This document shows positions 1-9,382 of a stretch of 34,819 nucleotides of DNA, one piece after another; the first letter of the stretch is position 1; every line of letters begins with the position of its first letter. The notes under the pieces are model-generated. The model made no database searches and had not been told where the DNA came from. It saw nothing but the letters and a program-made list of their open reading frames with translations. The position numbers were made by a program, and so were the translations under genes. This DNA is from Mikrocytos mackini (taxonomy: Eukaryota; Endomyxa; Ascetosporea; Mikrocytida; Mikrocytiidae): the NCBI GenBank assembly GCA_030180075.1, contig JASNJN010000157.1:1-34819 (forward strand), in the 5' to 3' direction.

Positions 1-80
1 TAATAAAGGCCATGAATTCATATTTTCCCGGAACTATAGAAAACATAAAATCTTTAATTTTAGATCGACACATATAACGA

Positions 81-404
81 AGATGAACTGAAAATATTGA
101 AATTAGGGATAATTTAATAGAGTTAAAAAGTGATCTGGAGTTGAACAATTTTAAAGAAAGCCATCATTATGAAAGGTATTGGTGCAAAAGTTTTGCATCT
201 TATCCAATAATTTCGAGTTTTGTTTTGAGATTTCTAATTCCCTTCTCAACAACATATTTAAGTGAATGTAGTTTTTCTACTTTACTTAAAATTAAAAATA
301 AAGAAAGGAACAGAGTTTAGCCAACCGATCAATTAATAGTTGCGTTATCTGACATGGCTATAGATTTGGACGACGTGATTAAATTTGTAAAGAGAGGGAA
401 TTAA
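81..404 (+). pseudogene. hAT transposase C-terminal relic (ZBED-like)
   Basis: The frame ending at 404 reads as the C-terminal dimerisation region of a hAT transposase. An E..W.SFASYP-type stretch is followed by LRFLIPFSTTYLSECSFSTL and KIKNKERNRV, the arrangement seen in ZBED5/FAM200-like domesticated hATs. An in-frame TAG at 318-320 interrupts it, a stop (TGA) blocks the frame upstream of about 81, and the N-terminal domains lie outside the window or are lost. A hAT-type end, reading CAGGGGTCGC on the minus strand, lies at 642-651 and plausibly closes the element. This is a dead copy. The family call is firm; the exact hAT subfamily is inferred. Confidence 0.8.
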
Positions 405-635
405 ATAAATAACAATAAAATTATTTTTAATATGGCTTTTTACAATTTTATATGTTCACAACTTTATTAACATTATAAAATATCTCGTATAATTTCGAAT
501 TTTAGATAATAGGGAAAGTCTTAGAAAATGAAACATAAGTTAGTATTAATTGTATACATTCTTTTCTTTTAAATTCTAATTTATTTGAAAGTTCAGGCCG
601 TAACTGAAGTTTTCATATGGGGATATGACACTACA

Positions 636-651
636 CTCATTGCGACCCCTG
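636..651 (-). repeat. Probable 3' terminal inverted repeat of the hAT relic
   Basis: Read on the minus strand the sequence starts CAGGGGTCGCAATGAG, which fits the hAT terminal consensus (C/T)A(A/G)NG and closely resembles Charlie-like ends. It sits about 250 bases after the transposase stop codon, where a 3' end is expected. The matching 5' end is outside the window, so no target duplication can be checked. Confidence 0.5.
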
Positions 652-711
652 GTATATATGGAATATTGAAACTAAATATTATACTATCTTTTATTGCCTT
701 ATTCGTTTTAT

Positions 712-1575
712 TTATAGTAAAAAGTCGATATAGAAAAACATTGATCTTGTAAGATTAATGTGTTTCTCCATTAAAAGTTCGAAGTTCGTTTCATGATCCG
801 GCTTTAGTAGATATTCATGTACATATTTTGATTTGAGATAATAAAGAGATACTTTTGTTATGGTTGCATAACGACATTTCACTTCATTAAATTCAAACTC
901 TGCGACCAAGTAGTGCCATATACACTCTCTTACGGCCCGAACTCTATGTTTATTAATACATATAGACTCCGTCAACGGTGAGATTGAAATTTGTCCAAAA
1001 TCAGACTATTGATTATGAGATAAATGATATTTTATAGCTATATTATCTTTTGAGTATTTTCTAATTATAATACGACACAGGTGAGATTGTAAGTCATCAT
1101 ATAAAATTTTCATCGATAAAAAAGATAATTTGCGGATACACGAGATCTTGTTGATATCATTGTCAAAGTACGTTGATCTGTTTTCAAAATCTCGTCAATA
1201 CATTCATCTAGATTATTTGTCGACGAATACCTGTTGTCCTTGGTTATTTTTCCAGTATTGTCATGTGTTTCTTTATAATGATTCAGGACTTGGCTATAGA
1301 TGATACTTCTTTAAACAATCTGTGCAAATATACAACATCGTTGTGCTTATATCAAAAATGTTTAACTCATTTCCTCATAGTAATCATGAATTGGAATAGT
1401 GAATTCCTCACTATCATTGTGTTGAAATTCATCATCGTCCTGGTCAAAGCTTTCATTTTCCAATTCTTGCAGCAAATTGTTAAGTAAATAAAGATCACAC
1501 GATTGTGATAATTGATTTAGACCGGTAATATTTACAGCATCTATATTATATGATAATTTATCTGACTTTACTTAT
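712..1575 (-). pseudogene. Decayed reading frame of unknown family
   Basis: The minus strand carries several adjacent open pieces that read like real protein. The first (1362-1575) contains an acidic stretch LENESFDQDDDEFQHNDSEE. A middle piece includes TNNLDECIDEILKTDQRTLT. The last (712-975) begins near TESICINKHRVRAVRECIWH. Stops and frame changes separate them. I do not recognise a family. The surroundings suggest a degraded transposon ORF, but a lost host gene is possible. No promoter motif is evident. Confidence concerns only the claim that this was once coding. Confidence 0.3.
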
Positions 1576-1596
1576 TCAACACTTGTGTAATGCCAC

Positions 1597-1934
1597 TAGG
1601 GTTTCCATTCCCGGGAACGGATTTCTCGATAACCGGGAAACCAGATTTTTACGTTTCCCGAAAAATCCTGGAATAAAAACCGGGAAATCCAAATTTGGAA
1701 AATAAGACGTAATTTCTTATAATTTTGACTTTGAGGATAAAATATAATAATAAACGTATCGCTTGGCCCATATAAAATACATTTTCTGATAACTAATATG
1801 TCTAAATTTCGATTTCAAAATTTTGTCCAAAATTCGAATATTTGAATTTGAATAAATTATAGAGGAAAAATCATTTCTCGATTCCCGGGAAATAAAAAAA
1901 TGGATTCTCGTTTCCCGGGAAATTGGAAACTCTA
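1597..1934. mobile_element. hAT-type MITE (338 bp)
   Basis: The left end reads TAGGGTTTCCATTCCCGGGA; the right end, read inward on the minus strand, is TAGAGTTTCCAATTTCCCGG. Both fit the hAT terminal pattern TAGNG. The flanking octamers, aatgccac on the left and gatgccat on the right, agree at six of eight positions and are best read as an aged 8-bp target duplication. No coding capacity is present. The CCCGGGAA subterminal sequence also occurs in the MITE at 19938-20117, so the two may be related. Confidence 0.75.
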
Positions 1935-1942
1935 GATGCCAT

Positions 1943-3653
1943 ATAACGAAGAAGCTTGGAAATAAGCGTACTCCTAAATTTACAAATAAAAGAACGTGAG
2001 TTGGTCATTTTAAATCCAAAACGCCCAAAATGTTTATAAGGCTGTAAACAATGTTAATATATTTCGTATCAATAGTTATTGGGCATAGTTGAGTAACTTC
2101 GAAATATAGCCATTTATGGTTTGAAAAGACCGACTTTTCGTAAAATAGGAAATTTTGTAAATATTTTGATATGCTCAGAATCCAAATATACAACGATTTA
2201 AGTGATATAAATCCGAAACCACACATCATGGGTATAGTATGACCATCATATGTTTAAAATAGGAGTACACTTAATTGCACGCTTAAAGTCGAGTGTGTAA
2301 TGCCTCTCCTTCAAAGCATTATTGAGTATTTTATCTAGATTCGTCTTATTTCCATACTCTGTATTGCGGAATTCTCTGATGATAAGAGTTACCTCTCGAC
2401 TCAAATTTCATATTTTAGAGGAAATTATTTTTCAAAAGAGAAGGCCTGAATTAGCTCAAAACGACTTGTATTGATTTTTAGCTGTTCTTAATGTTGGCCT
2501 TCTATCGACTTTTTGAATATTTTAAAAATAATCTTCATTTTGAGTTCACATTTTTCAGCTCTAAATAACCGTAGCTTTTCAGACATTTATGGAACCTGGC
2601 CAAAATAAATTGAAACCGAGACCAGAATGCTGTTTATGAGCCTGAGATCTGCGTGTAAAGTGAATATAAATGTTTGCTTATTATATATTGAAAAAGTGAT
2701 TTCCTCTAAATATGCCATATCCTCTACTCGGCTGGAGGTAAAGACTTCCTCCTAGTTAACACCAAAATGAAAATCGAACTCTCTCGAATTGAAGGTTGTC
2801 AGGCCAGTTGGACAAAATACTTTATACAAACATGTAGATTTACTTCCCAAATTCTTTTTAAATTATAAAGCGATAAAAATGCGAGTGTGCATTATATTGT
2901 TGCAAAATTTCATCCTTAGATTAATTTTAATCTTTGTATTTCGGCTATTGTTTTGTTGATTATCCTATTTAAATGTAATCTTGCAGTTATATGCTAAAAA
3001 TCACTCGCTCGAATATTTATCTCGGTCTATAATCGTAAATTCGAAACTAGAGTAATTTCAATACTTATGGCTCTTATAATTAGGGCACGGATAATATATG
3101 GTTTGTTTCTGACGTGAAAATATATGAATATATGACTTTTTGGCGATGGATATAATTTTTGAAATCAGTTATGTTTTTATTTATTTTCCTTAGTTTTGAA
3201 TTTAACCCCATTTAATTGTTCTGGTGACGTAAGTTGTAGGAACTTTTGTGGTTCAAAACATATTAAAATTATGTTTTATATTCGACAGTACTTAGTGGGA
3301 CACAAAAACTAAAATTTATAAGTTTACACTTAAAACCCTCAAAAATGTTCTAATGGATTGTTTTGATAAATTAAAATAATTTTGGTGTTTTAAATCGTTC
3401 AAAACGTCAAAATATGTAAATTTTCGATTATCATGCGTTTCGTTCAAACCAGTTCACATAAACTTATTTTTATCAATCAAAAGTTCATATATTTCTATTA
3501 ACGATACCTAAACATGCATCAATACTCTATACGTACTGTTTGAGTGTAAAAGTACCCAAATTTTAATTTTTCTTAACAATCATCACCATGTATATTGAAA
3601 TATATGACGTTGGGCATAAAAATTCCCAAAATTTTATGTTAAATATATGAATA
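1943..3653. other. AT-rich DNA without a recognised gene
   Basis: No intact gene, RNA gene or clear repeat end was found. Short minus-strand open pieces occur around 2005-2229 and 2240-2400. The latter includes REFRNTEYGNKTNLDKILNN and could be a remnant of decayed coding sequence, but no family is recognisable. The rest is ordinary AT-rich intergenic sequence. Confidence 0.5.
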
Positions 3654-3713
3654 TATAGTAAACTACAAAGGTTAGGCTTATTCCAAGACTTAATAACTCC
3701 ATTCTTAGCCAAT

Positions 3714-3729
3714 TTTTAGGGGTTTGGTC
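3714..3729 (+). repeat. Left 16-bp target-site duplication
   Basis: TTTTAGGGGTTTGGTC here is repeated exactly at 4543-4558 on the other side of the GC-rich element. The related relic at 19.8 kb has the site only once. Confidence 0.85.
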
Positions 3730-4542
3730 GATGACAATTTTAAACCTATAATTAATTATTATTAACTTAGGCACTGTCGCCTGGCCACTTCAGCCCTTCC
3801 CTGTGAAACCAATGGATTCCATTCCAACTTGGTGGTTCACTTTGGATCTCCCTTGCCTACTCCTGGTTCCCGCGACCCGTTTAAGGCCCTGCGATAACCC
3901 TAAAAGGGTTTCTAGATCAGCCTGTCACACTCATTTACTTTTGCCTATTCTTCCCCCATTGGGGTTTCAGCGCGTAGGGAATGGCCAGGTGACTGGGGTA
4001 TTATTTACCAGGTCGCTGTGGTATCTAGTGATACCACTCCGTTTAGACATCACATATTTTAAAGACAAAAAATTTCAATGTTATTTCCTATAAAATATGT
4101 GATGTCTCCGTTTAGTCACCAAGGTAAGACAAAACGGAGACCTTTAGGTCTATGCGATGAGCCCAAGGGGTTATCGCAAAGTTTCACCACCTTCTCGTTG
4201 AGAACTGGTATTCATGGTTCACCTTCCCTTTGGGCGGTTTACCGGGCCAGTGGCCAGGGAATCATGAATTGATTCCGGACCCGTCTTTTTATTGTGGGCC
4301 GTACGACCCCGCGTTAAAGCGTTAATGACAGGACAGACTAACATAGTTCCCCATCTGACTTTATTGTCTCCCTAATAGGGAACCAGACAGGGGTTGGGGT
4401 ATAGGCCGTTCTGAAGGCCGGGAGGAATGTGGAGCCCTAGTCGCGCTAGTTGTTGCGATCTCGGGCTCTTCACCTCCATCCTGGGCTCGTGTTGCACTCT
4501 GCAGCGATACCTAGGGAAAATTTTAAAATTTAAAAAATTTTG
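3730..4542 (+). mobile_element. GC-rich non-coding retroposon-like element, copy A
   Basis: This block of about 810 bases is far more GC-rich than its surroundings and is flanked by a perfect 16-bp direct repeat. It ends in an A/T tract (GGGAAAATTTTAAAATTTAA). The uninterrupted paralogue at 19.8 kb shows the empty target. A long duplication and an A-rich end fit insertion by target-primed reverse transcription, as for SINEs or LINE ends. No convincing protein is encoded; the short frames inside are broken in copy B. A polymerase III promoter is not clearly recognisable. A second, diverged copy lies inverted at 7345-8037. Confidence 0.7.
4046..4106. mobile_element. 61-bp nested MITE
   Basis: A perfect 16-bp terminal inverted repeat, GACATCACATATTTTA at 4046-4061 and its complement at 4091-4106, encloses 29 bases. 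The octamer tccgttta occurs exactly on both sides (4038-4045 and 4107-4114), a perfect 8-bp target duplication. Copy B of the host element has an uninterrupted actccgttt at the same place. The ends do not follow the usual hAT TAGNG rule, so the mobilising family is open. Confidence 0.85.
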
Positions 4543-5036
4543 TTTTAGGGGTTTGGTCCAATTTAATTGAAAATATTTTAATGTTTAATTGCTTCTGGGG
4601 CTCTGAAAATGATACAGGATCACGAAAATATTGAATTTACCGAAATCAATCGCTTATATATTGTTTTATTAAGTTCTTTAGACGAGCAAAATTCTATTGT
4701 AAGTCAAATTTAGGGATTCGACACTTACGAAATGTACGAATATTCGAAAAATCTTTGGAATTTTGAAATTTCTTATTGTACTAAAAATTTCAAAATAAAT
4801 TTATTTATGATATTGATTCACTTATTCTGGGTTTTTAAACTATATTTTGCATAATTATTTTTATTCAATTCCAAAATCTAATTTTTCACATCAATAATTA
4901 ACGAATATTTGAATATCTTTTGAAATTTTCACAAAAGCTTAAATTATTTTAAAAAAATATTCGGAAAACGAATACCAGTAATTCGATTTTTGGCGAATAT
5001 TGAAGTTTTTCAAAACGAATATTTGTAAGTCCAATC

Positions 5037-5735
5037 AAGGGTTCGGCAAATTCCGTGTTTTTGGGGGATCGATTCCGTGGTTTGTTCCGTCGTTTATTTT
5101 TTGGTGGTTAAATTTTTGAAAAGAAATTTTTTTAACAAAATGAAAAGTAGGCATTGTTTTGGGAACAAAACAATATTTTCAAAAATTTCAAGAGTAGCAA
5201 AAACACAAAAAAATTAAATTTGTTTCGCAAAATGTTCAAAAATGACATATGTTGAAGATCTGAGTTTTCTATATAAAATAAGTTTCAAAGTCCTTACATA
5301 TGAGATATCTGAACCAAATAATTTTTGAAAAGTATGGTGTAAAATACAGTAAAATGTATAAATAATTTCTATGTATCCCAACCTCGTCTAAACCCAAATG
5401 GGTCTAGTTTGTGATGCCCTGGCATGAATATGGGTTGTTTTGAGATATTAAATAAGGGTTTCATGGAAGATAAATGAAACTTTTTCCAAAAAACACAAAG
5501 CATCCAAATGAAAATCCTTAAATTATTAAAATATTTCTTGTTTAGTTTTTTCATCAAATAATTCCTTCCACATGTGTTTAAGATCATACCATTATTGGGA
5601 AACAGAATCACATCAACCAACGAAGGAAAGGTTTCAATATTTTCCGAAAATACAAAAAACACGGAATCCAAAAATTTCTTCCTGATTCCGTGGATTATTC
5701 TGTGTTTTACGACATCCCGAATTTGCCGAACCTTG
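5037..5735. mobile_element. hAT-type MITE (699 bp)
   Basis: The left end AAGGGTTCGGCAAATTCCG pairs with a right end that reads CAAGGTTCGGCAAATTCGGG on the minus strand. The octamer gtccaatc flanks both sides exactly (5029-5036, 5736-5743). The reading frames inside overlap on opposite strands and resemble no protein. The 8-bp duplication and end sequence support hAT mobilisation. A similar octamer, gtcaaatt, occurs at about 4699, so an earlier insertion into the same target may fill 4708-5028, but its ends are unclear. Confidence 0.8.
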
Positions 5736-6062
5736 GTCCAATCTCTATTCATACATGGCAAAGGCATTCGACATCTTGTCATCTCTTTTTCCAAACCTAT
5801 ATCATGTTACATGTCTCTTTCAATTGTTACACAATTGCTGTGTGAAACTAAGAAATTATTTTTCAAAAGCAGACAAACTAGTTGCCACAATGAGAAATTA
5901 ACACAAAGAAATAAATAAATACCGAAGAATTCTATTTATGAAAATTGGGCCCATTCTTCACCATTATCACCCGTTAGGACTCCTGGCTAAAGTCTATTAA
6001 ATACTACTTTAAAACTTTCAAGAGGTATAGAGAATATCAATGACATGTGAGGTACAGGGAGG

Positions 6063-6640
6063 TTGTTGGAGAATGCTAAGCTAGATGCGAATGAAGAAGG
6101 ATTATACAATGAACTTGAAAAGACATATTGTTACTATCAGCATCTGAATGAAACTATGGACTTACTTAAAATAAAGCTCTTAACTTGGAAACTGGATATA
6201 GAGTTGTATCTAGCATCAGTATCACGAACTATATGGTGGGTATAAATGAGGCACTTAGAATCAAAAGAGCGCAAAGTGACATTTTCAAAATGGAAAATAT
6301 TAGGCCCCATTAATGAAATATATCGGCCCTAATACTTTTGTTTGAAGTTGGAGGCAATTGATTTTTGTTAGTCATAAATATAATTAATAAAATGAATTAC
6401 CTATCTAATATTTAAAGACGGAGTATTTTACACTTATCGATCTATATTCTCACTTTTTAGAAATCACCCTGCGCTCTTTTGATTCTAAGTGCCTCAAATA
6501 AATGCATTGCCAAAAGATTGGAGAAAATGATATTACCAAGATTATTGAAGAAGCGAACGAAACGGAGATCTGGCTCATATAACAAACAGGTATTTACCGA
6601 AAGCACAATACACATCTATCGATATGAAGCGGAGCTTTAG
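6063..6640 (+). pseudogene. Decayed frame of unknown family, split by a MITE
   Basis: Before the MITE a 60-codon frame includes ANEEGLYNELEKTYCYYQHL. After it, in another frame, 6503-6640 reads CIAKRLEKMILPRLLKKRTK and continues to a stop. Both pieces look protein-like, with charged and helical composition, and they abut once the MITE is ignored. I do not recognise the family; a retroelement fragment is possible. No intact gene remains. Confidence 0.25.
6248..6495. mobile_element. MITE with 26-bp perfect terminal repeats
   Basis: The first 26 bases (6248-6273, beginning GAGGCACTTAGAATCAAAAG) are the exact reverse complement of the last 26 (6470-6495). The flanks gtataaat and aaataaat agree at six of eight positions, hinting at an 8-bp duplication. 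There is no coding sequence. Perfect ends of this length imply a fairly recent insertion. Confidence 0.8.
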
Positions 6641-6732
6641 CTTGCTTAATAATATGATGAGAAGTAATATACAATTTAAATTAGATAACACAAATTGTAC
6701 TTATTACATAATTATAACAGAATTATGATTAC

Positions 6733-7130
6733 TAGGCTCCAAGAAATTGCTTTAAAATTTTATAGTAAATTGTTCTTAAAACATGTATTATTTAAGGCGA
6801 ATTGTCTAAAAAACAAAAACCCAGCTATTTAATATAAAATCGGGAAAATTCCTTCCGAAAATAACCTGAAATGATAAGATAAATCAGATTATATATTAAC
6901 AACGATTTTATATAAAGGTTAATGATAAATACGTCGAGTTTAATTTTTATTTTTTTGTCAAACATATTTGGTTGAATTCTACCAGATTCTCAATTCAAAA
7001 TTCCATTAATTATTTCAAACTGCTGTTTTTTAGTCAATTTACCTAAAATCTCCCAAAATTTATCTGTTGCCTTTTGCTGCTCTTAAATATCACTCCTTGA
7101 AGATTTCCAGATTCCACAGAGCCTCTGGTA
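6733..7130 (-). mobile_element. Degenerate third copy of the 470-bp hAT MITE
   Basis: The sequence begins TAGGCTCCAAGAAATTGC and runs parallel to the copy at 33215-33684, sharing the stretch around AGTCAATTTACCTAAAATC and the CCTCTGGTAGCGA segment near the far end. The far terminal repeat is lost. It is clearly older than the two copies with intact target duplications. Confidence 0.65.
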
Positions 7131-7344
7131 GCGACATCTAAAATCAATAATTGGCCAACGGGCAGTTTTGAGGTGAGCCGACCAAAAAGCAAAGAATAGC
7201 GTTAATAAGTAGCTGTTCTTTATAAACAAAATTATTGTTTCGATCATGTTAAAATGAATTATCCACCATATTTTCCAAACATACTATTGTTAAAGATCAG
7301 ATTATATTGAATCCTGAGGTTAATTATAAAACTACATATCGAGT

Positions 7345-8037
7345 AAAAAATAAATTGTAATTTCCTCCTGGGTATCGCCGCAGAGTAAAACACGATCCCA
7401 GGATGGAGGCAAAGAGTTCGAGGTTGCAACAACAATCGTGACAAGGGTTCCACATTCCCCCGGCTTTCAAAACGACCTATAACATCACCCTATTTGGTCT
7501 GTCAATCTTAACGCTTTAACGCACAACCACATGGCCCAAAATAAAAAAGTTGGCCCGGAATCAATCAATAATTCCCTGGCCATGTGCCTGGACACCTTCC
7601 AAAATGAAGGCGAATCGTGAATATCCCTTCTCAATGAGAAGATGGTGAAACTTTGCGACAACTCCCTGGGTTTAACGCATAGACCAAGACAAGGTCTCTG
7701 ATTTATATAACCATGAGCGAAGAAACGGAGTGATGTAATTAGATATGTCAACAACCTGGTAGATTCTCAAGTAACCTAGTCAATCAATTACACACCATAA
7801 ACCTCAATATGGGAGTAGTAGCTGAAATATGTGATTTTTACTGGGTTATATGGAAACCCAATAAAGGTTATCATAGGGACTGAAAAACGCCTGGGGAAAC
7901 CAGAATGAGGTTTGGGATAAACAAAGTGAACCATCAAGTTAAAACGGAAATCATTGGTTTCACAAGAATGGACTGAAGTAGCTAGGCGACAATGCCTTAT
8001 TTAATAATAATTAATTATAGGTAAAAATTGTCATCAA
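7345..8037 (-). mobile_element. GC-rich retroposon-like element, copy B
   Basis: On the minus strand this matches copy A from end to end: the start GATGACAATTTTTACCTATA, the shared TAGGCGACAGTGCC-like segment, and the end near CGGCGATACCCAGGAGG. It is clearly diverged and carries small indels. It lacks the 61-bp MITE, which proves that one inserted after the copies separated. Its 5' end is directly abutted by another MITE at 8038. Confidence 0.65.
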
Positions 8038-8613
8038 TAGGGTTCGGAATATATGTGACAGAACTTATGGTTATAGCTCTACGAGTTACGAGTTTGTGAT
8101 TTTAGACCGAGTCGATATTTCGAGCGAGTTATTTCCCAAATAAAATGGTAAAAATAAAGAAAATGAATGTAAATAAAACAATCATCAAAATGCACATTCG
8201 AAAAATCCCAAAAATATGAAATTTTGCTAAAATATCACTCAAAATTACAATATTACTGCATTTTATTTTTAACAAAAAGTTTGTTGTAACCAATTGCTAT
8301 ACTCTGTATTAAATCTACAAGTTTGTTCAGAATATTTTGCATATTTAGCTCGACCTCTAATTCAAGTCGAGTTCAAGTTGCATTTCGTCTCAACTCAGAG
8401 TGAGTACTCGACTCGAGTCGAGTCGAGGGGAACTCTAGTTCGGGTCACATATTTCAGGTGAAATTCGACACACAATCCTTTATAAATTCGTGAAAATTTT
8501 TAGGTATCCCATATCTGAGTATCCTTTAATTTTAGAATTTTCTTCATCGTCGCTAAAAATCACATATTTTCCGCATATTTAATCGTTTTTTGCCACATAT
8601 TTTCCGAACCCTA
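8038..8613. mobile_element. hAT-type MITE (576 bp) with internal inverted repeats
   Basis: The left end TAGGGTTCGGAATATATGTG is matched by a right end reading TAGGGTTCGGAAAATATGTG on the minus strand. Flanking octamers gtcatcaa and atcatcac share six bases. Inside, around 8346-8440, a run rich in CTCGAGTCGAG and a second inverted copy of the subterminal sequence (8442-8458) suggest a further nested insertion whose ends I cannot define. Confidence 0.7.
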
Positions 8614-8767
8614 ATCATCACATATCTCACGAGTTGTAATTTCATCACATTATCGTGTTTATATATTAAAATAAAAAACAATTATTATCCCTGTTTGTTT
8701 ATTTGTAAATAAAGCCTTATAAAATATCTCCACATTCACAATTCAATAATTAAAGTCAAAACATATT

Positions 8768-9193
8768 TTATTTATTCATAAATTCATTCATATTCACAAT
8801 ACCCTGATAAAATCTTAATTCGTTTAACTTTGTAAAGATATCATTGTAAATCTTCGTATTTTCCTCCAACAAATTTTTGATTTTTCCTGTAAGTTTTTTA
8901 TCGCTTGACCCCATATTTAAACCAAAATCCTTCAGTGTACAATTATCAAGTGAAATCAATTCGGTTCCATTCACGCGCAGAATATCTATAAAGTTGTTTT
9001 TTGTTTTTATATACAAGTTTTTTATGTCTTCAATTAAGGTAGAAGCTTTCTTCGGACTGAGGTCGAGTAAAAGCTTGGTTTGTGATTTTATGGTTTCCAA
9101 AAACGAAGTGGGAATTGCAGGGGGTGTATAGAACTTTGATGTCTTTGGTGTGTTGTCGGAGTAGAGATGAAAGAACTCTGGAGGTGTAATCAT
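8768..9193 (-). CDS. Small helical protein of unknown function (141 aa)
   Basis: I do not recognise this protein. It has no signal peptide or membrane segment. After a Pro/Thr-rich start (YTPPAIPTSF near residue 22) it is mostly charged and amphipathic, and looks helical or coiled-coil in its last 60 residues (KIKNLLEENTKIYNDIFTKL). That is the look of a small subunit of a larger complex, but no partner can be named. It is probably a real gene. The ATG follows an AAATTTTAAATTTT motif by about 25 bases, the same signal found before neighbouring housekeeping genes. It is transcribed away from the helicase gene, with 189 bases shared as upstream region. Confidence 0.6.
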   Translation of the reverse strand: MITPPEFFHLYSDNTPKTSKFYTPPAIPTSFLETIKSQTKLLLDLSPKKASTLIEDIKNLYIKTKNNFIDILRVNGTELISLDNCTLKDFGLNMGSSDKKLTGKIKNLLEENTKIYNDIFTKLNELRFYQGIVNMNEFMNK

Positions 9194-9382
9194 CCAAAAC
9201 CAATTTTAAAAAGTTAAAATTTAAAATTTTTTAAAACAAAAAAGAAAGGTTTTAATGACTAAATGGGCTACTGTAGTTTGAATCAACAATCTATAGCTCC
9301 ATTGTTTTTTTAGATGAAATAACAGGCATGAAACTTTATTTGTTCAAAATTTAAAAAGTTAAATTTTAAGTTTGTTTACAAA
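9194..9382. promoter_or_regulatory. Divergent promoter region with two AAATTT-type motifs
   Basis: The interval separates two divergently transcribed genes. Near the minus-strand start it contains AAATTTTAAATTTTAAC in that gene's orientation. Near the plus-strand start it has CAAAATTTAAAAAGTTAAAT followed by ATG about 20 bases later. AAATTT-like signals just before start codons are described for microsporidian genes. No TATA-like or CCC-like element is obvious. Confidence 0.55.

Larger units (their letters stand above)
3654..4712. mobile_element. Tc1/mariner-type relic, split by an insertion
   Basis: The sequence 3654-3729 plus 4543-4712 matches the left part of the relic at 19731-20466 nearly base for base. 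It starts with AGTAAACTACAAAGGTTAGG next to a TA and later contains GGGGCTCTGAAAATGATACA. The match is broken only by a GC-rich insertion at 3730-4542. No right end matching the other copy was found, because other MITEs follow at once. No transposase frame is visible, so this is non-autonomous or decayed. Confidence 0.6.

Noticed and set aside
3803-4272. Frames of 96 and 64 codons in the GC-rich element
   Set aside because: They are broken in the second copy and run through the 61-bp MITE, so they are not conserved coding sequence.
5369-5918. Two overlapping frames of 141 and 114 codons on opposite strands
   Set aside because: Both lie largely within or across the end of a MITE and resemble no protein.
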